A DNA stretch of 64,000 nt from NCBI RefSeq assembly GCF_001637205.1, contig NZ_LVJH01000007.1:1-64000 (forward strand), written 5' to 3'. Made by a program: the position numbers and the translations under genes. Within the stretch, counting starts at the first letter, position 1. Every line of letters begins with the position of its first letter. Origin of the DNA: Paenibacillus glacialis (GTDB lineage Bacteria > Bacillota > Bacilli > Paenibacillales > Paenibacillaceae). Positions 56,386 through 64,000 of this stretch are shown piece by piece. The notes below the pieces were generated by a model. That model searched no databases. It saw only the letters and a program-made list of their open reading frames with translations, and was not told the DNA's origin.

Positions 56386-57024
56386 TTGGGAAACTGGTTT
56401 AAGAGGATAGAGCAATGGGTTGGTGGCGGAAATAGCGGAGCTAAAAAAATATCTGTGTTTCGCTGGCTCATTATTCTTGGTTTGGTGGGCGTAGCGATTG
56501 TGCTATTTAATTCCTTTGTCAATGTGAAGAAGGTCGACGATGAGAACATAGGAAGGGAGCCACCGAGCTCAACTTCTACACAGGCAACTTTCCAAAGTAC
56601 AGACTCGCAAGCGGACTCCTTTGGCACGATTGAAGAGGTGGTCGAGAACAACATTAAAGAGATTTTGGAAAAAATAGTCGGCGTTGGAACAGTGGATGTA
56701 TTGGTCACAGTAGATTCGACTGAAGAAATTGTCATTCAACGTAATGTCAAAGATTCGCAACAAACATCACAAGAGAATGACGCTAACGGTGGTAAACGAA
56801 ATACTACCCAATATACACGAGATGGTGAAATCGTAACGTATGAATCATCAGGAAGTGAGACACCGATCGTGACAAAGCGGGTCAAACCGCAAATCAGAGG
56901 CGTATTAATTGTAGCTAAAGGGGCAGAGAACCAAGTGGTTCGTAATCTTGTTATAGATGCAGTAGGGAAAGGATTAAATGTACCGGGCTTTAGAATATCA
57001 GTCGTTCCACGTAAACAGGAGTAA
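56386..57024 (+). CDS. spoIIIAG: Stage III sporulation protein AG (ring-forming)
   Basis: A 212-aa protein with one membrane segment (WLIILGLVGVAIVLFNSFV, about 30-48) and an extracytoplasmic ring-building domain: ILEKIVGVGTVDVLVTVDST and KPQIRGVLIVAKGAENQVVR. Homologues form a large ring in the intermembrane space between mother cell and forespore. The TTG at 56386 is preferred because AGGGGGTG lies 7 bases upstream; GTG at 56380 is too close. Confidence 0.92.
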   Translation: MGNWFKRIEQWVGGGNSGAKKISVFRWLIILGLVGVAIVLFNSFVNVKKVDDENIGREPPSSTSTQATFQSTDSQADSFGTIEEVVENNIKEILEKIVGVGTVDVLVTVDSTEEIVIQRNVKDSQQTSQENDANGGKRNTTQYTRDGEIVTYESSGSETPIVTKRVKPQIRGVLIVAKGAENQVVRNLVIDAVGKGLNVPGFRISVVPRKQE

Positions 57025-57068
57025 TGTTTCATCTATTTTTTTGAAAAGACAAAGGAGGAAATTTAAAA

Positions 57069-57851
57069 ATGAATAATAAGAGACAAACAATTTGGTTAGT
57101 ATCTATGTTGAGTTTGATGGTGGTATTATCAGCATATTACCTTTTTACAGAAGATTCTGGAACATCAAAAGTCCCTGTAGCAGATAGTCAACAGGTTGTA
57201 GATCAAAGATTAGTTGATAATAAAGAGGCTGTTATTACGGAAGTAGATGTAGATGAGCAAAGTAGTGATCTTACAGAAACAGCCAAAACGACGGATACAG
57301 TAAAGGAAACTGACAATACAACAGTAACTAATGATACTGCTAAGGAAACGGATAAGGCAGTAGCTAAGGATACTACTAAGGAAACGGATAAGGCAGTAGC
57401 TAAGGATACTACTAAGGAAACCGCAAAAGCTGAAACACCGAAATCAAGCGAGGCAAAGAATGATGATGAGGTATTAAAAGAAGTTGCATCCCAAGCCACT
57501 TCTGGAAGAAGCATTCTCGATTCCTATCAATTGGAACGTAAAGATAACACTATGAAGAAACAAAGCGATTTGTATGTGAAATTGAATGAGACGAATACAC
57601 CTGAAGAAGTGGCGAAAGCCAACGATGAACTGAGAAGTCTAGATGAGAAAGAATCTAAGATTACGGGAATTGAAGAGGAACTTCATCAGCAATTCGAAGA
57701 GGTTGTTGTTAAAGAAGAGAATGATAAATATCAAGTGCTTGTTCTAAGTGAGAAATTGGATGTGAAGCAAGCTGTAAACATTGTACAATTAGTCATGAAA
57801 GAGCTAAATGTATCTCAAGATAAGGTTAGTGTACAATACGTAGCACCTTAA
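57069..57851 (+). CDS. spoIIIAH: Stage III sporulation protein AH
   Basis: A 260-aa protein with one N-terminal membrane segment (WLVSMLSLMVVLSAYYLF) and a C-terminal ring-building domain (about 145-260), with LRSLDEKESKITGIEEEL and KLDVKQAVNIVQLVMKELNV. It binds SpoIIQ across the two membranes. Between them is a long Thr/Lys/Asp-rich linker with a 12-residue tandem repeat. B. subtilis SpoIIIAH has 218 residues, so the linker accounts for the extra length. AAGGAGGAAA precedes the ATG. Confidence 0.93.
   Translation: MNNKRQTIWLVSMLSLMVVLSAYYLFTEDSGTSKVPVADSQQVVDQRLVDNKEAVITEVDVDEQSSDLTETAKTTDTVKETDNTTVTNDTAKETDKAVAKDTTKETDKAVAKDTTKETAKAETPKSSEAKNDDEVLKEVASQATSGRSILDSYQLERKDNTMKKQSDLYVKLNETNTPEEVAKANDELRSLDEKESKITGIEEELHQQFEEVVVKEENDKYQVLVLSEKLDVKQAVNIVQLVMKELNVSQDKVSVQYVAP
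57342..57413 (+). repeat. 36-bp tandem repeat inside spoIIIAH
   Basis: Two identical 36-bp units (57342-57377 and 57378-57413) encode KETDKAVAKDTT twice, and a partial third begins at 57414. The frame is preserved. The repeat lengthens the linker between the membrane segment and the ring domain. Confidence 0.9.
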
Positions 57852-57887
57852 TATAATCCCTATATTTCACCATAATTAGACAAATAA

Positions 57888-57923
57888 GGAAATGGTCCAG
57901 GAGGTTCTGGACTCTTTCCATTT
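57888..57923 (+). terminator. Probable end of the spoIIIA operon
   Basis: GGAAATGGTCCAG and CTGGACTCTTTCC pair imperfectly with a short loop, followed by ATTTCTT. The T run is weak. Confidence 0.6.
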
Positions 57924-58008
57924 CTTGCGTTTGTGATATAATACATATCGGTATGTATATGCAAGTCGTGAGTAAGGCGGTTCTGAAAGTTAAAGGAGTG
58001 AATTGACA

Positions 58009-58503
58009 ATGTTTAAGTTGAGTGAGATTAAGGAATTGATCAAGTTAGTAGACCAAACATCTGTTCAAGAGTTGGAGATTGAGATGGAAGGTACTCGTGT
58101 ATCCATTCGTAAACCTGGGAAGGAAGTTGCACATTATCAACAATCCATCCCACAAGCATATCCAACGGCACCATTACATGTTCAGCCGATGCTGCATCCT
58201 ACAGAGCAGGGATCTGATCTAAGTTCGACTGGTCAGTCGACATCAGCAGATTTATCATCCTCATTACATAAAATTGTTTCCCCTATGGTGGGAACATTCT
58301 ACAGATCTGCTTCTCCTGATGATGCTCCCTTTGTAAGTAGTGGAGATAAAGTAGACTTGAAATCAACGGTGTGTATCATAGAAGCTATGAAGTTAATGAA
58401 TGAATTGGAAGCTGAAATAAAAGGACAAATTGTAGAGGTGTTGGTTGAAAATGGCCAATTGGTCGAATATGGACAGCCTTTATTCTTGGTGAAAACGGAG
58501 TAG
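58009..58503 (+). CDS. accB: Biotin carboxyl carrier protein of acetyl-CoA carboxylase
   Basis: A 164-aa carrier whose biotin swings between the carboxylase and transferase. The N-terminus [20 protein letters not shown] is followed by a Pro/Ser-rich linker and the biotinyl domain with the modified Lys in [16 protein letters not shown]. The ATG at 58009 follows AAAGGAGTG; the TTG at 58003 is too close. A TATAAT at 57937-57942 lies upstream. It is co-transcribed with accC. Confidence 0.95.
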   Translation: MFKLSEIKELIKLVDQTSVQELEIEMEGTRVSIRKPGKEVAHYQQSIPQAYPTAPLHVQPMLHPTEQGSDLSSTGQSTSADLSSSLHKIVSPMVGTFYRSASPDDAPFVSSGDKVDLKSTVCIIEAMKLMNELEAEIKGQIVEVLVENGQLVEYGQPLFLVKTE

Positions 58504-58519
58504 GACGTTACTACAATAA

Positions 58520-58600
58520 TCTTACGAAGAGAGTTTTCCTACGGAAAACTTTGAGTTAATGCTTACGAAGAGAGTTTTCCTACGGAAAACTTTGAGGAGG
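58520..58600 (+). repeat. Two tandem hairpin units ending in the accC ribosome binding site
   Basis: Two 41-bp units (58520-58560 and from 58561) read CTTACGAAGAGAGTTTTCC then TACGGAAAACTTTGAG; AGTTTTCC/GGAAAACT forms an 8-bp hairpin with a TAC loop. The second unit runs directly into GAGG, the accC ribosome binding site. The plan (GCTTACGAAG head, hairpin, TTTxAG, then the ribosome binding site) is the same as at spoIIIAA. Confidence 0.9.
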
Positions 58601-58612
58601 ATGGTACTTGCA

Positions 58613-59956
58613 ATGAAATTTCATAAAGTGCTCATTGCGAACCGCGGAGAAATCGCGGTTCGTATTATCCGGGCTTGTCGAGAACTTGACATATCAACGG
58701 TTGCAGTATATTCAGAAGCAGACAAAGATTCTTTGCATGTACGTCTAGCTGATGAAGCATATTGTATTGGACCTATACTATCAAAAGATAGCTATCTGAA
58801 TGTTACTAATATCATGAGTGTTGCTACACTTACAGGGTGTGATGCAATTCACCCTGGATATGGATTTTTAGCAGAGAATGCGGATTTCGCGGAGATCTGT
58901 GAATCGTGCAACATTACATTTATCGGTCCTTCAGCAGATGCTATTAATAGAATGGGTGATAAATCCGTTGCTAAACTGACCATGAAGGAAGCCGGTGTAC
59001 CCGTAATTCCAGGGTCTGATGGGATAGTAGATAGTCTAGATGAGGCGATTATTCTTGGTCGTGATATTGGCTATCCACTCATTATCAAAGCAACCGCTGG
59101 TGGCGGAGGTAAAGGGATACGTATCGCGGAAGATGAAGACTCACTAATTAAGCAAATAACTGCAGCTCAGCAAGAAGCTCAGAAAGCTTTTGGCAATGCA
59201 GGTGTATATTTAGAGAAATATTTGACCGGAATGAAACATGTGGAAATCCAGATTATTGCTGATAATTATGGTCATGTGGTGCATTTAGGAGAGCGAGATT
59301 GTTCTATACAACGTCGTAGACAGAAGTTGCTAGAAGAAGCTCCATGTCCTATACTTTCCCCAGAAATACGTGAACGGATGGGTGAAGCTGCTATTCGAGC
59401 TGCTAAGTCAGTTCAGTACTCGGGAGCGGGAACGCTTGAATTCTTGCTTGGAGATGATGGGCAATTCTATTTCATGGAGATGAATACACGTATTCAGGTT
59501 GAACATCCTGTGACAGAATTAGTGACTGGTGTAGATCTCATTAAGGAAATGATCTCTGTAGCAGAAGGGCATTCTCTTTCTTTCAGACAAGAAGATATTG
59601 TGATTAACGGGTGGGCTATCGAATGCCGGATTAACGCAGAGGATCCTGATAAAAACTTTATGCCTGCGCCTGGAAAGATTTTATTTTATCTTCCTCCCGG
59701 TGGTCCTGGTGTTCGAATCGATAGTGCAGCTTATCAAGGGTATACGATTCCACCGTATTATGATTCTATGATTGCTAAGCTGATCGTCTGGGCACCAACA
59801 CGACAAGAAGCTATCGCAAAAATGAAACGTGCATTATCCGAATTTATGGTGGAGGGAATTCATACAACGATCCCATTTCACCAAAAACTTTTGAAACATC
59901 CTACGTTCATCGAAGGGGATTTCGACATCAAGTTTCTTGAAGAGAACGAGATTTGA
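58613..59956 (+). CDS. accC: Biotin carboxylase of acetyl-CoA carboxylase
   Basis: A 447-aa ATP-grasp enzyme that carboxylates biotin on AccB, the first step of fatty acid synthesis. It begins [20 protein letters not shown] and carries the Gly-rich ATP loop [36 protein letters not shown] and [16 protein letters not shown]. The ATG at 58613 is chosen by homology (the family starts directly with the ANRGEIA region) and spacing from GGAGGA; upstream in-frame starts fall inside the tandem repeat. Confidence 0.96.
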   Translation: MKFHKVLIANRGEIAVRIIRACRELDISTVAVYSEADKDSLHVRLADEAYCIGPILSKDSYLNVTNIMSVATLTGCDAIHPGYGFLAENADFAEICESCNITFIGPSADAINRMGDKSVAKLTMKEAGVPVIPGSDGIVDSLDEAIILGRDIGYPLIIKATAGGGGKGIRIAEDEDSLIKQITAAQQEAQKAFGNAGVYLEKYLTGMKHVEIQIIADNYGHVVHLGERDCSIQRRRQKLLEEAPCPILSPEIRERMGEAAIRAAKSVQYSGAGTLEFLLGDDGQFYFMEMNTRIQVEHPVTELVTGVDLIKEMISVAEGHSLSFRQEDIVINGWAIECRINAEDPDKNFMPAPGKILFYLPPGGPGVRIDSAAYQGYTIPPYYDSMIAKLIVWAPTRQEAIAKMKRALSEFMVEGIHTTIPFHQKLLKHPTFIEGDFDIKFLEENEI

Positions 59957-60089
59957 TTTCTTGAACTTTGTTTGTCTTAATGAACCCTAAATGATATAGT
60001 ATGGATAACAAAATTTGCATGCCTAGTAAGTGCTATGCGATTATCTATTAATGCTAAAGAATTTACTTGAAGGGTGTGATAAGGTCATT

Positions 60090-60500
60090 ATGAGTACAAT
60101 ACCGAACGAATTTGAACGAACGGATATCGGTGAGATCCAAATTGCTCCTGAAGTCATTGAGGTTATTGCTGGATTAGCTACAGTTGAAATTAAAGGTGTA
60201 GCTGGCATGAGTGGAGGATTTGCAGGTGGTATTGCAGAACTTTTAGGGCGTAAGAATCAATCTAAAGGTGTTAAGGTTGAAGTTGGCCAACGCGAAGCTG
60301 CAATTGATGTATCCGTCATCGTAGAATACGGTTATCGTCTGCCTGAAGTAGCTACTCAAATTCAGACTAATGTTAAACGTTCTATCGAGAATATGACAGG
60401 ACTAACCGTAATTGAAGTGAACGTGCATATTCATGATGTTATTTTTAAAGTAGTGGATAAGAGCGAAGACGTTGATGTTAGCCACCACCGGGTTAAATAA
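60090..60500 (+). CDS. yqhY: Asp23/Gls24-family envelope stress protein YqhY
   Basis: A 136-aa cytoplasmic protein with the Asp23 pattern: GEIQIAPEVIEVIAGLATVE, GVKVEVGQREAAIDVSVIVE and NMTGLTVIEVNVHIHDVIF. In B. subtilis its loss unbalances acetyl-CoA carboxylase, which fits its place after accBC. The start at 60090 (MSTIPNEFERTDIG) is chosen by homology and an AAGGTC upstream; the open frame extends 20 codons further without support. It forms a cluster with amaP and a DUF2273 gene. Confidence 0.92.
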   Translation: MSTIPNEFERTDIGEIQIAPEVIEVIAGLATVEIKGVAGMSGGFAGGIAELLGRKNQSKGVKVEVGQREAAIDVSVIVEYGYRLPEVATQIQTNVKRSIENMTGLTVIEVNVHIHDVIFKVVDKSEDVDVSHHRVK

Positions 60501-60520
60501 TAGACTATGATAGGCATTCG

Positions 60521-60549
60521 AACCCCCGACATTTCTTGTCGAGGGTTTA
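60521..60549 (+). terminator. Hairpin between yqhY and amaP
   Basis: AACCCCCGAC / GTCGAGGGTT pair with one mismatch around ATTTCTT, followed by TAC instead of a T run. It may partly attenuate or process the transcript. Confidence 0.45.
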
Positions 60550-60577
60550 CTATAATTTTAGGAGGTTGGGTTGTTTC

Positions 60578-61117
60578 GTGGCTAAAATACTTGATAGACT
60601 TCTGCTGTTTATATATAGCTTGAGTATTGCTATTCTTTCAGTAGCTGCCATCCTCAAACTCAGTGGTGTTTTACCATCTAACTGGATTGATGACTCGGAT
60701 TACCGTGTGTTCATCTCGACGATTGTTGTGTTGGTGATATTATTTCTTCTAAGTATTCGTTTCTTCTATATCTCTATTCGTAAAGATCGGAATAGTATTC
60801 CTTCCATTGATCAGCGAACGGAGTTTGGAGATATTCAAATTTCAGTAGAAACGATTGAGAATTTATGTCTCAAGGCAGCATCTAAAGTACGAGGTGTAAG
60901 AGACTTGAAAGCCCGTATCAAGGTGAATCAAGCAGGTATTACGATTGAGATTCGTGCTGTTGTGGATGGTGAATTTTCCATCCCTGTCTTATCCTCTGAT
61001 ATACAGAAACAAGTCCATGATTATTTGCAAGAAACCACTGGGATTCCGGTGTCGGATGTGTCGGTATTTATAGCTAACGTTGCTCAATCACCAAGCTTTA
61101 AGAGTAGAGTGGAATAG
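60578..61117 (+). CDS. amaP: AmaP-like membrane anchor of Asp23 protein
   Basis: A 179-aa protein with two N-terminal hydrophobic segments (RLLLFIYSLSIAILSVAAIL and FISTIVVLVILFLLSIRFFY) and an Asp23-like C-terminal domain (ISVETIENLCLKAASKVRGV). It resembles AmaP, which tethers Asp23 to the membrane in staphylococci. The GTG at 60578 (MAKILDRLLLF) is chosen; AGGAGG lies 12 bases upstream, slightly far. It is followed within 14 bp by the DUF2273 gene. Confidence 0.87.
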   Translation: MAKILDRLLLFIYSLSIAILSVAAILKLSGVLPSNWIDDSDYRVFISTIVVLVILFLLSIRFFYISIRKDRNSIPSIDQRTEFGDIQISVETIENLCLKAASKVRGVRDLKARIKVNQAGITIEIRAVVDGEFSIPVLSSDIQKQVHDYLQETTGIPVSDVSVFIANVAQSPSFKSRVE

Positions 61118-61131
61118 AGGTGGATTTCCCG

Positions 61132-61365
61132 ATGCTTTGGAAAGAAATGTGGGGGAGTCACAGAGGACGCATTGTCGGTATTATGGGTGGGGTTTTATTT
61201 GGTATTATTTATTTGATATCTGGTTTTTGGGATATGTTGTTCTTTGCATTGGTTGTGTTCATTGGGTACACTTTCGGTAAAAGAAAAGATTTGCAACAGG
61301 GTTCCTTCTTTCAATTGAGGGAAGCTGTGCAATGGTTATCGGAACGGTGGCGCCCTTTCAAATGA
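61132..61365 (+). CDS. DUF2273 small membrane protein
   Basis: A 77-aa protein with two hydrophobic segments (IVGIMGGVLFGIIYLISGFW and LFFALVVFIGYTFG), beginning MLWKEMWGSHRGRIVG. DUF2273 proteins commonly go with Asp23 and AmaP, as here. The ATG at 61132 follows AGAGGTGG; a GTG at 61120 would start inside that ribosome binding site. Confidence 0.87.
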   Translation: MLWKEMWGSHRGRIVGIMGGVLFGIIYLISGFWDMLFFALVVFIGYTFGKRKDLQQGSFFQLREAVQWLSERWRPFK

Positions 61366-61449
61366 ACCCTGTGATATGCTTTCTCTAAGAAAAAGAGCTA
61401 CAGCTTCGCCAGGCCCATTTTTTGGAGAAAGTTTTCCGGGGTTTTTTTT

Positions 61450-61501
61450 GTGAATATTAAGAAAGTATAAGTTTTACGTTATACTTTGTTAATATTTCAC
61501 G
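61450..61501. repeat. Dispersed hairpin repeat, copy 4
   Basis: This copy has GTGAATATTAAGAAAGTATA ... GTTAATATTTCAC after a run of eight T residues. Compensating changes keep the stem (AATATTAA/TTAATATT), but the second hairpin seen in copies 2 and 3 is absent. It lies in the space between the DUF2273 gene and nusB. Confidence 0.7.
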
Positions 61502-61596
61502 AAGAAACACATCTGAAACCTGAAATGACAACATGATAGGTTCTGTTATAAGACAAAATGAACGCAATACAAGATATTCAGGAGGAACAGATAATT

Positions 61597-62049
61597 ATGA
61601 AAAGACGTGTGGCAAGAGAAATCGTAGTACAAAGCTTGTACCAAATGGAAATGAACTTAGTTGAAAGTGAAGAAGCTGTATCGATCCTTTTGGAGGAAGC
61701 TTCTGAAGAGAATGAGACGGAAAGAGTCATCAAAGATGAAATCAAACTAAAGGAATATGTTCTTGAGCTAGTGAACGGGACTTGGAGTAATAAAGTTGCG
61801 ATTGACGAATTGCTGGGGCATTATTTAGTTGGATGGCAAATGAGCCGTTTATCTCGCGTAGATCGTCAAGTATTGCGATTAGCGACTTATGAAATGGTAT
61901 ATCAAGAAGACGTTCCAGCGAAAGTGGTTGTCAATGAGGCGATTGATCTTGCGAAACATTTTGGAACAGAGGATTCAGGTAAGTTTGTAAATGGTGTATT
62001 AGGTAAAATGATTGGTGATTTGGATGAACTTAAAGAGAAACGTTCCTAG
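61597..62049 (+). CDS. nusB: Transcription antitermination protein NusB
   Basis: A 150-aa all-helical RNA-binding factor for rRNA antitermination. It begins MKRRVAREIVVQSLYQMEMN and has SRLSRVDRQVLRLATYEM and PAKVVVNEAIDLAKHFG, the usual family segments. The ATG at 61597 is chosen by homology, with AGGAGGA upstream; the open frame extends 13 codons further. folD follows after 39 bp. Confidence 0.95.
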   Translation: MKRRVAREIVVQSLYQMEMNLVESEEAVSILLEEASEENETERVIKDEIKLKEYVLELVNGTWSNKVAIDELLGHYLVGWQMSRLSRVDRQVLRLATYEMVYQEDVPAKVVVNEAIDLAKHFGTEDSGKFVNGVLGKMIGDLDELKEKRS

Positions 62050-62088
62050 AATTCCTAATTATACTTAAACATAAGGGGAGAGAGTGTA

Positions 62089-62946
62089 ATGACAGCAACG
62101 ATTATTAATGGGAAACAGGTATCAGATGAAATCCGTGGTTCATTAGCTAATGAAGTAAAGGAACTTTCAAATAAAGGCGTTGTTCCAGGACTTGCTGTCG
62201 TATTGGTGGGGGAAGACCCTGCCTCTCAAGTCTATGTCCGTAATAAAGAGAAAGCTTGTCATGACCTAGGCTATTATTCTGAAGTACACCGTCTATCGGA
62301 GACGACTACGCAAGAAGAATTGCTGACATTAGTGGATAAGCTTAATCATCAGGACAATATCAATGGCATACTTGTACAACTACCACTTCCTGGGCATATT
62401 GAAGAAAAGGCTGTTATTAATGCGATCTCGGTGGAAAAAGACGTGGATGGGTTTCACCCCATTAACGTAGGTAACTTGGTGATCGGTGATGATAGTCTCC
62501 TTCCATGTACACCATCGGGTGTTATTGAACTGATAAAGCGTGCCGGCATTGAAATGTCAGGTAAGCATGCTGTCGTGATTGGAAGAAGTAATATCGTTGG
62601 TAAGCCTGTATCGTTATTGCTTCAACGGGAGAATGCTACCGTTACGATGTGTCATTCACGTACAGCTAATATGGCTGAAATTGCGAGACAAGGCGATATT
62701 CTAGTCGTAGCTATCGGAAGAGCTAACTTTATTGATGCAAGTTATGTGAAACCAGGAGCAGTTGTTATCGATGTTGGGATGAATAGACTTCCTAATGGTA
62801 AACTTGCTGGTGATGTTGATTTTGAAAGTGTTAAAGAAGTGTCAGGACCTATTACACCCGTTCCTGGAGGCGTTGGTCCGATGACAATTACAATGCTTAT
62901 GCAGAATACGTTGATTGCGGCTAAACGTCATCATAAATTGGCTTAA
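62089..62946 (+). CDS. folD: Methylenetetrahydrofolate dehydrogenase/cyclohydrolase
   Basis: A 285-aa bifunctional enzyme of one-carbon metabolism. It has [18 protein letters not shown] with the catalytic Lys, [13 protein letters not shown], the NADP-binding [16 protein letters not shown] and the C-terminal [28 protein letters not shown] precedes the ATG. xseA starts 11 bp after its stop. Confidence 0.97.
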   Translation: MTATIINGKQVSDEIRGSLANEVKELSNKGVVPGLAVVLVGEDPASQVYVRNKEKACHDLGYYSEVHRLSETTTQEELLTLVDKLNHQDNINGILVQLPLPGHIEEKAVINAISVEKDVDGFHPINVGNLVIGDDSLLPCTPSGVIELIKRAGIEMSGKHAVVIGRSNIVGKPVSLLLQRENATVTMCHSRTANMAEIARQGDILVVAIGRANFIDASYVKPGAVVIDVGMNRLPNGKLAGDVDFESVKEVSGPITPVPGGVGPMTITMLMQNTLIAAKRHHKLA

Positions 62947-62957
62947 AGGGGTTTGTT

Positions 62958-64000
62958 ATGGACCAGCAGAATGTATTATCCATTAAAGATCTGAACCGAT
63001 ACATCCGGATGAAGCTGGATTCGGATTCATTGTTGTCTGATGTATGGATTCGTGGGGAAATATCTAATTTCACTCACCATTCTAGCGGACATATGTATTT
63101 CACATTGAAAGATGAGAGTAGCCGTATACGTGCTATTATGTTTGGATCTCACAATCAAAAATTACCTTTCATACCGAAGGAAGGTTCGCGGGTGATCGCC
63201 AGAGGGAATGTTACTGTCTATGAACGAGATGGACAGTATCAATTCTACGCGACACATATGCAGCCTGATGGTATCGGAAGCTTATATCTTGCCTATGAAC
63301 AGCTAAAGAAGAAATTAGAGTCCGAAGGGTTATTTGCGTCTGAGCGAAAGCGTCTAATACCTGACTACCCAAAGACAATCGGCGTAATCACGTCTCCAAC
63401 AGGAGCAGCGGTAAGGGATATTATCATTACGCTGAAGCGGCGGTATCCCCAAGTAAACATCATCCTTTATCCTGTGCTTGTGCAAGGTAAAGGAGCTGCT
63501 CCATCTATCGTGAAAGCAATCGAGGCTTTGAATAGTATGGCAGAAGTCGATGTAATCATTGCGGGTAGAGGTGGCGGCTCGTTAGAGGAATTGTGGGCTT
63601 TTAATGAGGAAATGGTTGCTAGAGCTATTTTTCGATCCGTGATTCCAATCATTTCTGCAGTGGGACATGAAACGGATTTCACGATTGCCGATTTCGTTGC
63701 TGATCTCAGGGCGGCGACTCCTACGGCAGCAGCTGAACTTGCCGTACCCAATGTAGAAGAAATTAAGGCTACTCTGAATCTTAGAGAACGTCAGTTACGA
63801 CAGGCTTTGAATCAACGAGTACAACATGGTCGTGAGCGGCTAGCAGCGCTACAACGTTCACCTGTGTTGGTTCATCCTCGCAGAACTTTACTGCAACATA
63901 CGGAGCGGCTGGATAGGCTACAGCAAGGGCTTACACGATCGATTCGTTCTAGTGTAAAGCTTAATAAGGAAAGAAAATCCCGAATCCATCACAGCTTGTT
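62958..64000 (+). CDS. xseA: Exodeoxyribonuclease VII large subunit (cut by window end)
   Basis: The first 347 codons of XseA, still open at the window edge; the full protein is usually about 450 aa. The N-terminal OB-fold domain (LSDVWIRGEISNFTHHSSGH, MYFTLKDE) is followed by the catalytic domain with IGVITSPTGAAVRDIIITLK, GRGGGSLEELWAFN and SAVGHETDFTIADFVADLRA. AAAGGGG precedes the ATG at 62958. The small subunit xseB would be expected just beyond the window. Confidence 0.95.
   Translation, partial: MDQQNVLSIKDLNRYIRMKLDSDSLLSDVWIRGEISNFTHHSSGHMYFTLKDESSRIRAIMFGSHNQKLPFIPKEGSRVIARGNVTVYERDGQYQFYATHMQPDGIGSLYLAYEQLKKKLESEGLFASERKRLIPDYPKTIGVITSPTGAAVRDIIITLKRRYPQVNIILYPVLVQGKGAAPSIVKAIEALNSMAEVDVIIAGRGGGSLEELWAFNEEMVARAIFRSVIPIISAVGHETDFTIADFVADLRAATPTAAAELAVPNVEEIKATLNLRERQLRQALNQRVQHGRERLAALQRSPVLVHPRRTLLQHTERLDRLQQGLTRSIRSSVKLNKERKSRIHHSL

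Noticed and set aside
57203-57514. A 103-codon minus-strand frame rich in Ser and Val opposite spoIIIAH
   Set aside because: It is the mirror of the repetitive Lys/Thr/Asp linker of SpoIIIAH and has no start signals.
63467-63751. A 94-codon minus-strand frame opposite xseA
   Set aside because: It lies entirely within the conserved catalytic region of xseA on the other strand.

Overview
The window looks like a chromosomal segment of a low-GC, spore-forming, facultatively anaerobic Gram-positive bacterium, most likely a Paenibacillus. The evidence is the complete spoIIIAA-AH sporulation operon with a sigma-E-type promoter, a gene order from mntR to xseA that follows the Bacillus subtilis yqh region, a Bacillus-type Fnr with C-terminal cysteine ligands, strong AGGAGG ribosome binding sites with many TTG/GTG starts, and LexA, Zur and T-box elements of Firmicute type. 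These are judgements from reading the sequence; no database search was run.

Region 1 (1-3.2 kb) holds a truncated IS3/IS150-type element and a small SOS cluster: a UvrX-like Y-family polymerase plus YolD-like protein behind a LexA box, and a convergent unknown 122-aa gene with its own perfect LexA box. Region 2 (3.3-9.5 kb) is a nitric-oxide and nitrite module: a short Crp/Fnr regulator, flavohemoglobin (hmp), and an operon of DUF2249 proteins, a CcoN/NnrS-like membrane protein, a MIP18-type protein and copper nitrite reductase (nirK), with a divergent CuA-motif lipoprotein. Region 3 (9.5-19.5 kb) is mixed: a YitT-family protein with an unusual leader, msrAB, a TVP38 protein, an AraC regulator divergent from a three-gene sugar/polyol operon (two TIM-barrel epimerase-like proteins flanking a Gfo/Idh/MocA dehydrogenase), a YodB/HxlR-type regulator and a lipoprotein.

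Region 4 (19.5-31.3 kb) is an anaerobic block: Fe-S repair protein (RIC), nirBDC, fnr, adhE, pflB and pflA. TGTGA-N6-TCACA-type sites lie upstream of most of these and of the nirK operon, often about 41 bp before a plausible start, so one Fnr-like regulator probably switches on nitrite reduction, Fe-S repair and mixed-acid fermentation together. Region 5 (31.4-42.2 kb) has nagZ, a secreted stalk/PKD protein, zur-yidD, metG behind a T-box, and znuACB with a ccdA-like gene; zur and znuA share the same GTAATGATTAC operator core.

Region 6 (42.5-64 kb) is conserved core: mntR, a GHL10 glycosidase, yqhO, yqhP-like, yqhQ, yqhR, aroQ, yqhT, efp, an aspartate kinase, yqhV, spoIIIAA-AH, accBC, yqhY-amaP-DUF2273, nusB, folD and a partial xseA. 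Two repeat families stand out: a dispersed element of about 50-95 bp with four copies, each starting at a T-rich run, usually a terminator tail, and a 41-42 bp hairpin unit repeated in tandem directly before the ribosome binding sites of spoIIIAA (four units) and accC (two units). No rRNA, tRNA or CRISPR array was recognised.
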